A stretch of DNA of 55,721 nucleotides from Flavobacteriales bacterium (GTDB lineage: Bacteria > Bacteroidota > Bacteroidia > Flavobacteriales_D > Crocinitomicaceae). Under the pieces are notes generated by a model. It was not told the origin of the DNA and did no database searches. It saw nothing but the letters and a program-made list of their open reading frames with translations. The stretch is taken from NCBI GenBank assembly GCA_009885545.1, contig VFKM01000013.1:1-55721 (forward strand). The letters run 5' to 3'. Both the position numbers and the translations under genes were made by a program. Positions 37,239 through 47,780 of the stretch are shown piece by piece (the first letter of the stretch is position 1; each line of letters begins with the position of its first letter).

Positions 37239-37257
37239 CACTTCGACAAGCTCAGTG
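37239..37257. repeat. REP-like element CACTTCGACAAGCTCAGTG
   Basis: CACT...AGTG inverted ends around TTCGACAAGCTC; a familiar interspersed intergenic motif in bacterial genomes. Confidence 0.55.
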
Positions 37258-37283
37258 CATCGCTATGTGGTTTTAATTATCAA

Positions 37284-37940
37284 TTACAACTTCATTTCTG
37301 GAACAAAATCTGGAACAACCAAATCACCTTCTGTTTTTGAAATAATTTCTTCGACCGTTACACCTGGTGCACGCTCTAGTAAATAGAACTTATTGTCTTT
37401 AATTTCCATAACCGCAAGTTCAGTTACAACTTTCTTAACGCATCCAACTCCTGTTAATGGTAAACTACATGTTTTAAGAATTTTCGATTCCCCTTCTCGG
37501 TTTGAATGCATCATTGCAACGATAATATTTTCAGCTGAAGCGACAAGATCCATCGCGCCACCCATTCCTTTAACCATTTTACCTGGAATTTTCCAATTGG
37601 CAATATCTCCATTTTGAGAAACTTCCATTGCACCAAGTACAGTCAATTGAACATGTTGACCACGAATCATTGCAAAAGAAGTTGCCGAATCAAAGAATGC
37701 AGCACCTTTTAAAGTAGTTATTGTCTGTTTTCCTGCATTGATAAGGTCAGCGTCTTCTTCTCCTTCAAAAGGAAATGGACCCATCCCTAAAACGCCATTT
37801 TCTGATTGAAATTCAACTTCAATTCCTTCTGGTATATAATTCGCAACCAACGTAGGAATTCCAATTCCCAAATTAACGTACCAACCATCTCTCAATTCTT
37901 GAGCAATTCGTTTTGCGATTCCAATTTTATCTAAAGCCAT
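37284..37940 (-). CDS. scoB: 3-oxoacid CoA-transferase subunit B
   Basis: VNLGIGIPTLVANYIP, FQSENGVLGMGPFP, GAAFFDSATSFAMIRGQHVQLTVLGAMEV. Confidence 0.95.
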   Translation of the reverse strand: MALDKIGIAKRIAQELRDGWYVNLGIGIPTLVANYIPEGIEVEFQSENGVLGMGPFPFEGEEDADLINAGKQTITTLKGAAFFDSATSFAMIRGQHVQLTVLGAMEVSQNGDIANWKIPGKMVKGMGGAMDLVASAENIIVAMMHSNREGESKILKTCSLPLTGVGCVKKVVTELAVMEIKDNKFYLLERAPGVTVEEIISKTEGDLVVPDFVPEMKL

Positions 37941-38015
37941 ACTATTAATGTATCAATTTTTTAATGTACCAATTTATCAATTATTGTAGCACTCAAGCAA
38001 TCACTTTTTTGAGCT

Positions 38016-38687
38016 TTAAGGTTCAATATGATAATTAACAAGATTCCAAACTTGGTTGCTGTCTATAAGTTCTTTTCGTACTAAACCTATTCCTTTTGAA
38101 AAATAATGATTCGTAGGTTGTTTTCCCTCGATAAAAGTATTTAATTCATGAATTTTTATTGTTTTTTGAAATTCATAATTACCCAATTGAAAAGTGGTAT
38201 AAATTGCATCAATTGATAATTTATCATTTTGATAAGCTACATTTGATATATATATATAATCATTTTCATAATAGGTGAAAAATAAACAATAATCACTTCC
38301 TACATAATCCCCAGGTTTTTGTTTAGCTCGGTTTACATACAAACATTTTTTACTTACTGGTACTGTTTCACTACATACATTTGTGTTAATGTAAAGAGGC
38401 CAATAATGGTAATAATAACCCTGATAAGTACTATAAATATAGGTATCGAAGTTATAACCCGAACTTATCGTTGATTGTGTCACATATACAGAGTCTCTTT
38501 CAAGGCTCGTCTCTTCTTCATACACCCACCATGTTCCAACCTTAAAAGCAAAATAATCTTTGGCTTCGGTTACTTTTTGGCAAGTAGTACATGGAGTTGA
38601 ACTTACAACTGGGTCTTTTTTACAAGAGACAATCAAAATAATAAAACCACTAATACAAAGAAGGATTAAAGAAATGAGCTTTTTCAT
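38016..38687 (-). CDS. Hypothetical lipoprotein
   Basis: Lipobox FIILIVSCKKD; intact 223 aa ORF between scoA and scoB. Confidence 0.75.
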   Translation of the reverse strand: MKKLISLILLCISGFIILIVSCKKDPVVSSTPCTTCQKVTEAKDYFAFKVGTWWVYEEETSLERDSVYVTQSTISSGYNFDTYIYSTYQGYYYHYWPLYINTNVCSETVPVSKKCLYVNRAKQKPGDYVGSDYCLFFTYYENDYIYISNVAYQNDKLSIDAIYTTFQLGNYEFQKTIKIHELNTFIEGKQPTNHYFSKGIGLVRKELIDSNQVWNLVNYHIEP

Positions 38688-38745
38688 ACATTTTCAATTA
38701 AGCTAATATACCCACTCGAAAGATTAGTCCCTTCCAATTGTTTCA

Positions 38746-39444
38746 TTACTTTTTTGGGCGAACAGTTCGTTGTTCTATGCGTTTTTCAAACTTTTCTCCT
38801 TTAAAGATTCGTTGAACAAAAATTCCTGGAGTATGAATGAAATTTGGGTCTAATTCTCCTGCCGGTACTAATTCCTCAACCTCAGCAATGGTGATTTTTC
38901 CAGCCATTGCCATCATTGGATTAAAATTGCAAGCTGTTGCTTTAAAAACCAAATTGCCTTCCGTGTCCCCTTTCCACGCTTTAACGATAGCAAAATCCGC
39001 TGTTAATGCACTTTCTAAAATATGTGGTTTGCCATTAAAGACACGCACTTCTTTTCCTTCCGCAACTTCAGTTCCGAAACCTGATGGCGTAAAAAATGCT
39101 GGTATTCCAGCCCCACCTGCTCTACATCTTTCGGCTAAACTACCTTGTGGAATTAGGTCTACTTCTAATTCTCCTGAAAGCATTTGACGTTCGAATTCAG
39201 CATTTTCTCCTACATAAGAACTAATCATTTTTTTGATTTGCTTCTCTTGCAACAATAACCCTAATCCAAAATCATCAACACCTGCATTGTTCGAAATACA
39301 TGTCAAATCTTTCACTTTCATTTTCACTAATTGTGCGATTGAATTTTCTGGAATTCCGCACAATCCAAAACCTCCAAGCATTAAAGTCATTCCACTTTCA
39401 ACACCTGTTAAGGCTTCTTCAACATTTTTTACAACTTTGTTCAT
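38746..39444 (-). CDS. scoA: 3-oxoacid CoA-transferase subunit A
   Basis: [68 protein letters not shown]. Confidence 0.95.
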   Translation of the reverse strand: MNKVVKNVEEALTGVESGMTLMLGGFGLCGIPENSIAQLVKMKVKDLTCISNNAGVDDFGLGLLLQEKQIKKMISSYVGENAEFERQMLSGELEVDLIPQGSLAERCRAGGAGIPAFFTPSGFGTEVAEGKEVRVFNGKPHILESALTADFAIVKAWKGDTEGNLVFKATACNFNPMMAMAGKITIAEVEELVPAGELDPNFIHTPGIFVQRIFKGEKFEKRIEQRTVRPKK

Positions 39445-39449
39445 AATTT

Positions 39450-41951
39450 CTATAGTCCTCCAAAATTTTCTTCCTCCTCTGGAATATCCAAAACATCATC
39501 TCCTGAACAAGAGAACATATTTGGATCATACGTAGGTGGTTGCGCAAAATCAGTAGTCGACAGCGCTATAACAGGATCTTTATATACTTTTTGCATGTAA
39601 TAGCCATAAATCGGCAAAGCCATTCTACCTCCTTGTCCCCAAACCATCGTTTTAAATCGAACAGATCTATCTTCTGCGCCAACCCAAACACCAGTAACCA
39701 ATTCAGGTGTTAAACCAATAAACCATCCATCAGCATTGCTTTGAGTTGTTCCAGTTTTACCAGCCGTTGGGGCCAAAATATTTCCCCAAGATCTACCGCT
39801 TCTTAAACTTCCTGCTGTACCTCTTGTAACAACTTGTTTCATCATCTTCAACGTCTCGTATGCCACATTTTCGTTCAATACTTCCTTTGAATATGGCTTG
39901 GCATTATAGATTACATTTCCGTTTCTGTCTTCAATTCTTAGGATTGTTGTTGGCCGATTGTAAATTCCGTTGTTCGCAAAAATTGCTTGTGCCCCAACTA
40001 ATTCAAACAAAGAAAGATCCATAATTCCAAGACACATTGCAGGTACCTCATCCTCAGGACGCATGTTAATGTCCATTTGTTTTAATAATTTCGATATTGT
40101 CTTTGGGCCAGCATACCCCCCCATTTTTGACATTACACCAACAGTAATGTTATTCATAGAATTCGCTAAACCAGTTTCGGCAGTTACAACACCACCTTCA
40201 GGCCCTCCAGCATTTCGCGGACACCAACGATCATCTATTTCACCTTCAGCATTTTGTAAATCAACGCAATATGCTGTATTGGCAAACTGCGTACATGGCT
40301 TCACTACACCCATAGCTATTGCAGTTCCATAAACGAATGGTTTGATAGTCGACCCAACTTGTCTACGACCTTGTTTCACATGGTCAAAAGCAAAATGATT
40401 AAAATTTGCTCCACCAACCCACGCTTTTACAAACCCAGTTTGAGGTTCAATTGAAATTAATCCTGCATGTAAAAACGATTTATAATAACGAATAGAATCG
40501 TTTGGTGACATTGTAGTATCAATTTCTCCTTTCCATGAAAAAATACTCATTGGAATTGCTGTATTGAAGTTTGAACTAATTTCACTATCAGATAATCCTA
40601 GTGCTTTTAAGGTACTATATCTCGGTGAGTTTTTTCTAGCCGAGTTCATAATTGATTCAGCTTCTGAATCGTTTAAAGAATTCGTAAATGGGTAATTCCG
40701 CAAATTCCGATTATTCTGATCAAAAGCAACTTGCAGTTCTTCTTTTAAGTGTCGTTCGACTGCCTCTTCTGCGTATTTCTGCATGTTTGCATCTATGGTC
40801 GTGTAAATTTTTAAACCATCACGGTAAATATCATACGTTGTCCCGTCCTGACGTTTATATTTCCATGAACCGTCTGTGTTCTTTTCTTTAAATAAGGATG
40901 TTAATTCCTTGCGAACAGATTCTCTAAAATAAGGAGCCATTCCTTGTTTGTGATCCACAACTTGATAGTCAACGACTAGAGGCTTCACTTTTAGTAGGTC
41001 AAATTCTTCTTGCGTCAATTTATTTCTTAAAGCTTCATTATTTGCATTACTGTTTTTTAACCATTGAAACAATACTTGATTTCTTCTATCAACTGCCCTT
41101 AATGAGTCCTTCGCACGACTTTCAGCAATTTCTGTTTCAGTGACTGCGTCTAATGCTATTTCTTTATCTGAAGCAATTGATCGGCGATAGTTTTTAATCT
41201 TGTGAGAATATGGATTAAATAAAGAAGGGTTTTTACACATTCCTACCAACATTGCCGCTTCGTCTCGAGTAAGATTAATTGGTTTTTTATTGAAATAAAC
41301 TTTCGCTGCATTTTCAATTCCAACTGCATTGTACAAGAAGTCAAATTGATTCAAGTACATCGTAATAATTTCTTCCTTTGTGAATCGTTTTTCTAAACGA
41401 GTGGCAATGATATTTTCACGTACTTTCTCGTTCATTCTTCTAAAAATTCTTCCCACCTTGCCACCAGAAGTTCCTCCGATAGATTCTCCATTTGCACGTG
41501 CTTGTTCTTCTCTTTCTCGTTGTTGCAAAGTAAACAACAATTTAGCTAATTGTTGGGAAATCGTTGATGCTCCACCAGCTCCTCCTACATTTACAATTGC
41601 TCTACCAATTGCTTTGAAATCTACACCAGAGTGATCTAAAAAACGTTCATCTTCAGTTGAAATTAACGCATCTGTAACGAATGGAGATATTTCCTTATAT
41701 TCAACACTTGTTCGGTTAATTTTCCAGTAACGTCCAAGCTCTGTTTCTCCATCATCCGCATATACAACGGAAGCCAATAATTCTGGAGGGTTATCAAGCA
41801 TTTCAACTGGTGGAAGATCATCCTCAGATTGAAATAAAAATAAAAAAGTGACAATTATAAAAGGAAACATGGCAAAACCCCAAAAAGCATATGTCATTTT
41901 TTTCTTGCCTTCTTCAGAAAAAGTAACTTTAGTTTCTTTTCTATCCTTCAT
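39450..41951 (-). CDS. Class A penicillin-binding protein (PBP1A-like)
   Basis: [42 protein letters not shown]; transpeptidase [25 protein letters not shown]. Confidence 0.95.
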   Translation of the reverse strand: MKDRKETKVTFSEEGKKKMTYAFWGFAMFPFIIVTFLFLFQSEDDLPPVEMLDNPPELLASVVYADDGETELGRYWKINRTSVEYKEISPFVTDALISTEDERFLDHSGVDFKAIGRAIVNVGGAGGASTISQQLAKLLFTLQQREREEQARANGESIGGTSGGKVGRIFRRMNEKVRENIIATRLEKRFTKEEIITMYLNQFDFLYNAVGIENAAKVYFNKKPINLTRDEAAMLVGMCKNPSLFNPYSHKIKNYRRSIASDKEIALDAVTETEIAESRAKDSLRAVDRRNQVLFQWLKNSNANNEALRNKLTQEEFDLLKVKPLVVDYQVVDHKQGMAPYFRESVRKELTSLFKEKNTDGSWKYKRQDGTTYDIYRDGLKIYTTIDANMQKYAEEAVERHLKEELQVAFDQNNRNLRNYPFTNSLNDSEAESIMNSARKNSPRYSTLKALGLSDSEISSNFNTAIPMSIFSWKGEIDTTMSPNDSIRYYKSFLHAGLISIEPQTGFVKAWVGGANFNHFAFDHVKQGRRQVGSTIKPFVYGTAIAMGVVKPCTQFANTAYCVDLQNAEGEIDDRWCPRNAGGPEGGVVTAETGLANSMNNITVGVMSKMGGYAGPKTISKLLKQMDINMRPEDEVPAMCLGIMDLSLFELVGAQAIFANNGIYNRPTTILRIEDRNGNVIYNAKPYSKEVLNENVAYETLKMMKQVVTRGTAGSLRSGRSWGNILAPTAGKTGTTQSNADGWFIGLTPELVTGVWVGAEDRSVRFKTMVWGQGGRMALPIYGYYMQKVYKDPVIALSTTDFAQPPTYDPNMFSCSGDDVLDIPEEEENFGGL

Positions 41952-42007
41952 ATTAGATTATTTTTTGTAAAAATAAAGATTTCTTTCATTCGTTGTGCGC
42001 TTTTTAG

Positions 42008-43405
42008 TTATTGAAGATCTTCTCTTCTTTGACTGTCTAATTTCAATAATATAAACATCATCATTGAAAAGGACATCATCGATGAGCCACCATAACTAAA
42101 GAATGGCAGAGGTATTCCGATTACAGGTGCAAAACCTATATTCATTCCAATATTAATGGCAAAATGATAAAACAAAATCATCGCAACGCTATAAGCATAT
42201 ATCCTGTTAAAAGAGGATCGTTGACGTTCTGCAATAAAAAGTATTCGCAGCAACATGAACATGTACAAAACAATAAAAATAATTGTTCCTATAAATCCCC
42301 ATTCTTCGGCAAATGGACAAAATATAAAATCCGTCTCGCTTTCAGGAACGTGGTTACTTTCAACACTTGAAACTGAGGCCTTATTATACCCTTTTCCTAA
42401 GAACCCACCTGATCCAACGGCTGCCATTGCTCGATTGCGGTTATAATCTTCTCCATCTGGGTCTTCTTTTAAACCTAGAAATAATTCAATTCTATCTTTT
42501 TGATGTTCTGCTAAACTTTGAAAACCAAAATTAACAGTTGACACCAAGCCTGAAGCAAGAATAAAACCTATAATGACAATAAGAACAACTCTATTTCTAT
42601 CTCTTCTTGATGAAATAAAACGCAAAACTAAAAATGACAAAATCGCCAAAATGGTTAAGGACATCATTACAATTCCAAAACCTGGAATTTTTAAATCTGG
42701 GAAGGTTTCAAACGTAAGTGTTTCATTACTCATTAGCAAGGTAACAAGACTTAAAAATACTACGATAAAAAGTAAAGGTATAAAGTGAGTTCCGACCCAG
42801 GTCTCCTTAAATTTAATTCCTGGAATGCTATTCAACATTTTCAGAATAATTGGATCATACGTTATTCCTTCACGATACATTACAAAAAGGAAGGATGTGA
42901 AGACTACAAAAGTTCCAGCATCAGGTTGCAACAAAACCATTACCATTGGTATTAGAATTATTGCATTTGCCAAAATAACCGTTCTAACATTTTGCTGTTT
43001 AATATTGACTGAACTAATAAACCTTGCAAGTAAAAGTGCTGTTCCAATTTTTGAGAACTCTGCAGGTTGAATACCCAATGACCCTATTCCCAGCCATGCA
43101 CGTGCGCCATTAACAGGAGGCATAAATAAAACAACGACTAATAATATCAACGTGAATAAATATATTGGAATCGAAAATTTTCGATAAATATCTGAGTCAA
43201 TCAAGAAGACCAAAAGGCCTAGAAATAAAGAAAATCCGACCCATAGAACTTGTTTCCCATATTTTTGAGAAAAATCAAATAAATTGGGATGGTCTTCATT
43301 ATAGGCTGTTGAGTATACAGTAGATACGCCCATAATCAACAAGATGATATAAACAACGAACAATGCCCAATCAAAATGTGCAACTATTGATTCTCCTTTT
43401 CTCAT
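42008..43405 (-). CDS. rodA: Rod shape-determining protein RodA
   Basis: GARAWLGIGSLGIQPAEFSKIG, LLQPDAGTFVVF, GIPLPFFSYGGSSMMSF. Confidence 0.95.
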   Translation of the reverse strand: MRKGESIVAHFDWALFVVYIILLIMGVSTVYSTAYNEDHPNLFDFSQKYGKQVLWVGFSLFLGLLVFLIDSDIYRKFSIPIYLFTLILLVVVLFMPPVNGARAWLGIGSLGIQPAEFSKIGTALLLARFISSVNIKQQNVRTVILANAIILIPMVMVLLQPDAGTFVVFTSFLFVMYREGITYDPIILKMLNSIPGIKFKETWVGTHFIPLLFIVVFLSLVTLLMSNETLTFETFPDLKIPGFGIVMMSLTILAILSFLVLRFISSRRDRNRVVLIVIIGFILASGLVSTVNFGFQSLAEHQKDRIELFLGLKEDPDGEDYNRNRAMAAVGSGGFLGKGYNKASVSSVESNHVPESETDFIFCPFAEEWGFIGTIIFIVLYMFMLLRILFIAERQRSSFNRIYAYSVAMILFYHFAINIGMNIGFAPVIGIPLPFFSYGGSSMMSFSMMMFILLKLDSQRREDLQ

Positions 43406-45264
43406 TTGATGCCAGAAAAATTTGCTTCAAGAATTGTTTTTTCTCTGTCTTTTTCCATTATTTTTCTCGTAAGATACTTTTCAATCATCAGTCCAGCAGT
43501 TGGTGCAGCCCATAAACCTCCGCCACCTTTTGCATTTTCGATAAATACAGCGATCGCAATTTTAGGTTTATACATTGGTGCAAAAGCAACAAAAACTGAA
43601 TGATCATCTCCGTGAGGATTTTGGACAGTTCCTGTTTTTCCACACACAATAATGTCTTTTAATCTAGCTCTTCTTCCTGTTCCTCCTCCTTCATGCACAA
43701 CACGTCTCATTCCTTCGACAATAACAGAATAATGTTTGGCATCAACCATTGAATAGTGTTTTTTTCTGAATTGCTCTAGAGGTCCATCTGATCCAATTGA
43801 TTTCACAAAATGAGGTGTATAATACCATCCTCTATTTGCAATAATTGCAGCGATATTTGCCATTTGAAGAGGTGTTAGCATAACTTCACCTTGCCCAATT
43901 GAGATTGAGCGAATTGTAGAGAAAGCCCATCTGTGATGGCCATACCATTTATCGTAATAATTAGCATCTGGGATTGACCCTGGTCTCAAACCAGTAATGT
44001 CGGTTTCTAAATTATGGCCTAAACCAAAGCTATGCATGTACTTTGCCCAAATATTAAGTCCAATTTCGGCATCATGAAAAACACTTTTTTCCTTATTTTG
44101 CTGTAATATTTTTCTCGTTACAGCATAGAAATAGGGATTGCATGAATGTTTAATTGCATCAGCTAAATTTCCTGCACTTGGATGATTATGGCAGCCTACA
44201 ACTGATTTATTACAAGGGAATCCAGACTCTGGAGTTATAACACCTTCCTGCAATCCAATTAAAGAATTCAATAATTTGAATGTTGATCCGGGAGGATATT
44301 CTGCTGCCAATGGCCTAGGATATAAGGGTTTACTCGGATCAGCCAAAAGCTTGGGATAATTTTTAGATATATTTCGTTTCCCAATAAATAGATTTGGATC
44401 ATACGTTGGCGCCGAAACTAAAGCAAGAATTTCACCAGTTGCAGGTTCAATCGCTACGATGCACCCTCTTTTATTCGCCAGTAATTTCTCCCCATAAGCT
44501 TGAAGAATGATATCAATCCCCAAATTTAAGGGTGGCCCTTGTTTCGCAATAGTATCATATTTCCCATCGGCATATGATTCAATTGCATTATTTAATGCTG
44601 AGGTCACAATATATTTTATTCCCTTTCTTCCGCGCAGTTCATTTTCATAAAAGCGTTCAAGACCAGCTCTTCCCATGTTGTTTCCTGGCTTATAAAACGG
44701 GTCTTCATCTATTTCTTCCCTATATACTTCTGATAAATATCCTACAATGTTGGCACCGTTTGCGTAAGGATAACTTCTCATGCTTGTCACCTCTTCATAA
44801 AATCCTGGGAAATCTTCTAAATGAGCTGCAATAGTTGCAATTTCTTCTAAGGTCATTTCCTTAAGAAATGGGTATGCTCGTATTTTTTGATAATTAGAAG
44901 AACGCACGCCCGTATGCTTGTTTCTATAAGTCCCTTCTCCTTTAACGATTTCTTTGAATCGTTCACGAACTTCTTCTCTCGTCCAACCAATTAATTTCGC
45001 AAATGCAACAGTATCAAAGTTTTTCATCTCTGACTCTTTCATCATCAGATTAAAATACGTTCGATTAGAAACGATTTTCCTTTTGTTTCGATCAAATAGA
45101 ACTCCTCGTGGAGGTGTAATTTCCTTTCTTTTTTCTGCTATTTCTTGAGCTCTCAACGTCCAAGTCTCATCGACAACTTGCATGTAAAAAAGTCTCATTG
45201 AGTAGATAATACCTACTAACAACGTAACTATTATAATTACATATTTTCGCCCGTCTAAATTCAT
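43402..45264 (-). CDS. mrdA: Penicillin-binding protein 2
   Basis: PPRGVLFDRNKRKIVSN, PLAAEYPPGSTFKLLNSLIGL, IKHSCNPYF, CGKTGTVQNPHG. Confidence 0.95.
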   Translation of the reverse strand: MNLDGRKYVIIIVTLLVGIIYSMRLFYMQVVDETWTLRAQEIAEKRKEITPPRGVLFDRNKRKIVSNRTYFNLMMKESEMKNFDTVAFAKLIGWTREEVRERFKEIVKGEGTYRNKHTGVRSSNYQKIRAYPFLKEMTLEEIATIAAHLEDFPGFYEEVTSMRSYPYANGANIVGYLSEVYREEIDEDPFYKPGNNMGRAGLERFYENELRGRKGIKYIVTSALNNAIESYADGKYDTIAKQGPPLNLGIDIILQAYGEKLLANKRGCIVAIEPATGEILALVSAPTYDPNLFIGKRNISKNYPKLLADPSKPLYPRPLAAEYPPGSTFKLLNSLIGLQEGVITPESGFPCNKSVVGCHNHPSAGNLADAIKHSCNPYFYAVTRKILQQNKEKSVFHDAEIGLNIWAKYMHSFGLGHNLETDITGLRPGSIPDANYYDKWYGHHRWAFSTIRSISIGQGEVMLTPLQMANIAAIIANRGWYYTPHFVKSIGSDGPLEQFRKKHYSMVDAKHYSVIVEGMRRVVHEGGGTGRRARLKDIIVCGKTGTVQNPHGDDHSVFVAFAPMYKPKIAIAVFIENAKGGGGLWAAPTAGLMIEKYLTRKIMEKDREKTILEANFSGIK

Positions 45265-45776
45265 CGCTCTTTCGGCTTAGAAACGAACATTGCTTGAAAA
45301 ATAAGACAAAACAAAAAGGATAATGGAACACTTAATAATGTTTTGCTTAAAACAAATAGCATATCATCGAATCGGAAGATCTCTAATATAAAAAACCACA
45401 AATGATGAATAATCAACATTAGTCCAAAAACAGATATGAACCAACGTGTACCCATTTCATACATATTTCCTTCTTTTAAAATGTCATAACCATCTCTTGG
45501 TCCAAAAAGTTTAAAAATAGCAGGACGTAAATAGGTAATCACTAACAATGATGAAGTATGTAAACCAAACGTATTTGAAATCCCGTCAATTGAGAGGCCC
45601 ATTACAAATGCAATAAAAAGCATATATATAATTCCTAAATCAAAAGGTAACAATACGATGAGTAATGGATAAACCATAAACTGAATCCCAAAACCGATCT
45701 CTAATTGATTCAACACTAAGACTTGGGCTGCTACTAAAACGATAAATCGTATGATATGTTTAAATACTATATTCAT
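45261..45776 (-). CDS. mreD: Rod shape-determining protein MreD
   Basis: Hydrophobic 171 aa protein between MreC and PBP2, overlapping each by 4 nt. Confidence 0.85.
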   Translation of the reverse strand: MNIVFKHIIRFIVLVAAQVLVLNQLEIGFGIQFMVYPLLIVLLPFDLGIIYMLFIAFVMGLSIDGISNTFGLHTSSLLVITYLRPAIFKLFGPRDGYDILKEGNMYEMGTRWFISVFGLMLIIHHLWFFILEIFRFDDMLFVLSKTLLSVPLSFLFCLIFQAMFVSKPKER

Positions 45777-46612
45777 TCTTCTTTATCTTCAGGAATAAGG
45801 GATTCCAATTTGTTTTGTTCTTCTTGAAAGAGGTTTTTTATGACATAAACTCTTTGAATTGTTCTATAATCTTCTGAAAAACGAATGACAACGTCCCAAA
45901 GTGGTTTTCCTTCAACTGGGTTTAACTTTTCAACTTTTCCTACATTTAACCCTCTTGGAAAAATTCCAGAACCGCCACGTGTAGTTACTTTAGACCATTT
46001 TTTTATTTTGAGGTCATTCGAAATACCCGTAATTGACCCACGTCTTGGATCTCGTCCGTCCCATTTTAATAAACCGAATAAACCTATTGGCTCAATCATA
46101 ACATCCACATTAATGTTTTCTGTTAAAACAGTTTTTACAACCGAAAAATGATCACTTGCAATGTGTACAATTCCTACAATTCCTTTATCAGAAAAAACAC
46201 CCATTCCGTGCTTAATTCCTTGTTTAGAACCAATGTTTAACGTAAAAAAGTTATTTCGTTTCGTACTAGTTGAATTAATAACTGTGGCTGGAATGTATTC
46301 ATATTGTTGATGAAAAAGTGTATCGTTAATTTTTGCCCAACCATTTTGCATCCGTTGAAAGCTTTCTGGAAGTCTTTTGCGTAAACGGATGTTCTCTTTT
46401 TGGAGTTTGTAGTTATTTGTACTAAGATTAAAATGCTTGGTAATATCATTTTGAACGGTCAAAATTAACCCTGAAACCCTTGATACACTTGTTAAATATT
46501 GAGATCTAGGAAAGTTCAAATACGTGAAATATGTGTACAGTGCAAAGAACTGTAATAACACAAAAATCAAAAATACTCGGAAACGCCTAAAGAAGGCTAT
46601 CAAGTTACGCAT
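45773..46612 (-). CDS. mreC: Rod shape-determining protein MreC
   Basis: ATVINSTSTKRNNFFTLNIGSKQGIKHGMGVFSDKGIVGIV; start at ATG 46612. Confidence 0.92.
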   Translation of the reverse strand: MRNLIAFFRRFRVFLIFVLLQFFALYTYFTYLNFPRSQYLTSVSRVSGLILTVQNDITKHFNLSTNNYKLQKENIRLRKRLPESFQRMQNGWAKINDTLFHQQYEYIPATVINSTSTKRNNFFTLNIGSKQGIKHGMGVFSDKGIVGIVHIASDHFSVVKTVLTENINVDVMIEPIGLFGLLKWDGRDPRRGSITGISNDLKIKKWSKVTTRGGSGIFPRGLNVGKVEKLNPVEGKPLWDVVIRFSEDYRTIQRVYVIKNLFQEEQNKLESLIPEDKEE

Positions 46613-46615
46613 GCA

Positions 46616-46623
46616 CAAAGATA
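46616..46623 (-). promoter_or_regulatory. -7 box TATCTTTG immediately upstream of the mreC ATG
   Basis: Minus strand TATCTTTGTGCATG. Confidence 0.45.
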
Positions 46624-46624
46624 A

Positions 46625-46656
46625 AAAAGTCCCGATAAGATATTACCAGGACTTTT
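46625..46656 (-). terminator. Terminator-like hairpin between mreB and mreC
   Basis: AAAAGTCC...GGACTTTT (16-nt loop) followed by T run on the minus strand. Confidence 0.5.
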
Positions 46657-46659
46657 AAA

Positions 46660-47685
46660 TTAATCTCTAATCAAGAATTGGAATCTATCAATATTTTTCA
46701 AAGCGATGCTTGTTCCTCTAGCAACTGCTCTTAACGGATCTTCTGCAATGTGAACTGGTAATTTTGTTTTCAATGAAATTCTTTTGTCCAAACCTCTCAA
46801 CATCGATCCGCCTCCTGCAAGGTAAATCCCAGTTTTGTAGATATCTGCTGAAAGTTCTGGTGGAGTCATTTCCAGTGCACTTAAAATCGCTTCTTCAATT
46901 TTAGAAATCGTTTTGTCTAGTGCATGTGCAACTTCAGAATATGTAATAATAATTTCTTTTGGAATCCCTGTCATTAAATCACGTCCACGTACTGCATAAT
47001 CAGGTGGGGGGTTATCTAATTCAGGAATTGCTGCGCCAACTTCAATTTTAATTTGTTCTGCAGTACGCTCCCCAACAAGAATGTTGTGTTGGCGTCTCAT
47101 ATATTCTTCAATATCATTTGTAAAGTCATCACCCGCAATACGAATAGATTTATCACAGACGATACCACCTAAGGCAATGACAGCAATTTCGGAAGTTCCT
47201 CCGCCTATATCAATAATCATATTTCCCATTGGTTCTTCAACATCAATCCCGATTCCGATAGCCGCAGCCATTGGTTCATGAATTAAGTAAACTTCTTTTG
47301 CTCCAGCGTGTTCCGCTGAATCTCGAACAGCACGTTTTTCAACTTCAGTAATTCCTGAAGGTATGCAAATTACCATTCTTAAAGTTGGGTTGAATAAACT
47401 TCTTCCTGGATTGATCATTTTTATCATTCCACGAATCATTTGTTCGGCGCTTTGGAAATCAGCAATTACACCATCTTTTAATGGTCGAACAGTTTCAATT
47501 AACTTATGGGTTTTTCCATGCATTTGTTGTGCTTTCTTCCCGATAGCAACAATCTTACCTGTTTGAATGTCTCTCGCTACAATTGATGGTTCGTCAACAA
47601 CCACTTTATCATTCATGATGATAAGCGTATTTGCTGTACCTAAGTCAATTGCAATTTCTTGCGTTAAAAAGCTAAATAATCCCAT
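46660..47685 (-). CDS. mreB: Rod shape-determining protein MreB
   Basis: IAIDLGTANTLIIMNDKVVVDEPSIVA, IDIGGGTSEIAVIALGGIV, YLAGGGSMLRGLDKRI. Confidence 0.98.
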   Translation of the reverse strand: MGLFSFLTQEIAIDLGTANTLIIMNDKVVVDEPSIVARDIQTGKIVAIGKKAQQMHGKTHKLIETVRPLKDGVIADFQSAEQMIRGMIKMINPGRSLFNPTLRMVICIPSGITEVEKRAVRDSAEHAGAKEVYLIHEPMAAAIGIGIDVEEPMGNMIIDIGGGTSEIAVIALGGIVCDKSIRIAGDDFTNDIEEYMRRQHNILVGERTAEQIKIEVGAAIPELDNPPPDYAVRGRDLMTGIPKEIIITYSEVAHALDKTISKIEEAILSALEMTPPELSADIYKTGIYLAGGGSMLRGLDKRISLKTKLPVHIAEDPLRAVARGTSIALKNIDRFQFLIRD

Positions 47686-47780
47686 TTTCCAGTGCGCTTT
47701 CTTTATAGTTACTTATAATGATAGTTAGTTTCTTCGTAAAAATCGACTTTTTGTTTCAATTTTCGACAAAACTTATTTTT

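Noticed and set aside
46612-46618. TTG start giving MCMRNL for MreC
   Set aside because: The TTG lies within the TATCTTTG box; ATG 46612 is a better start.
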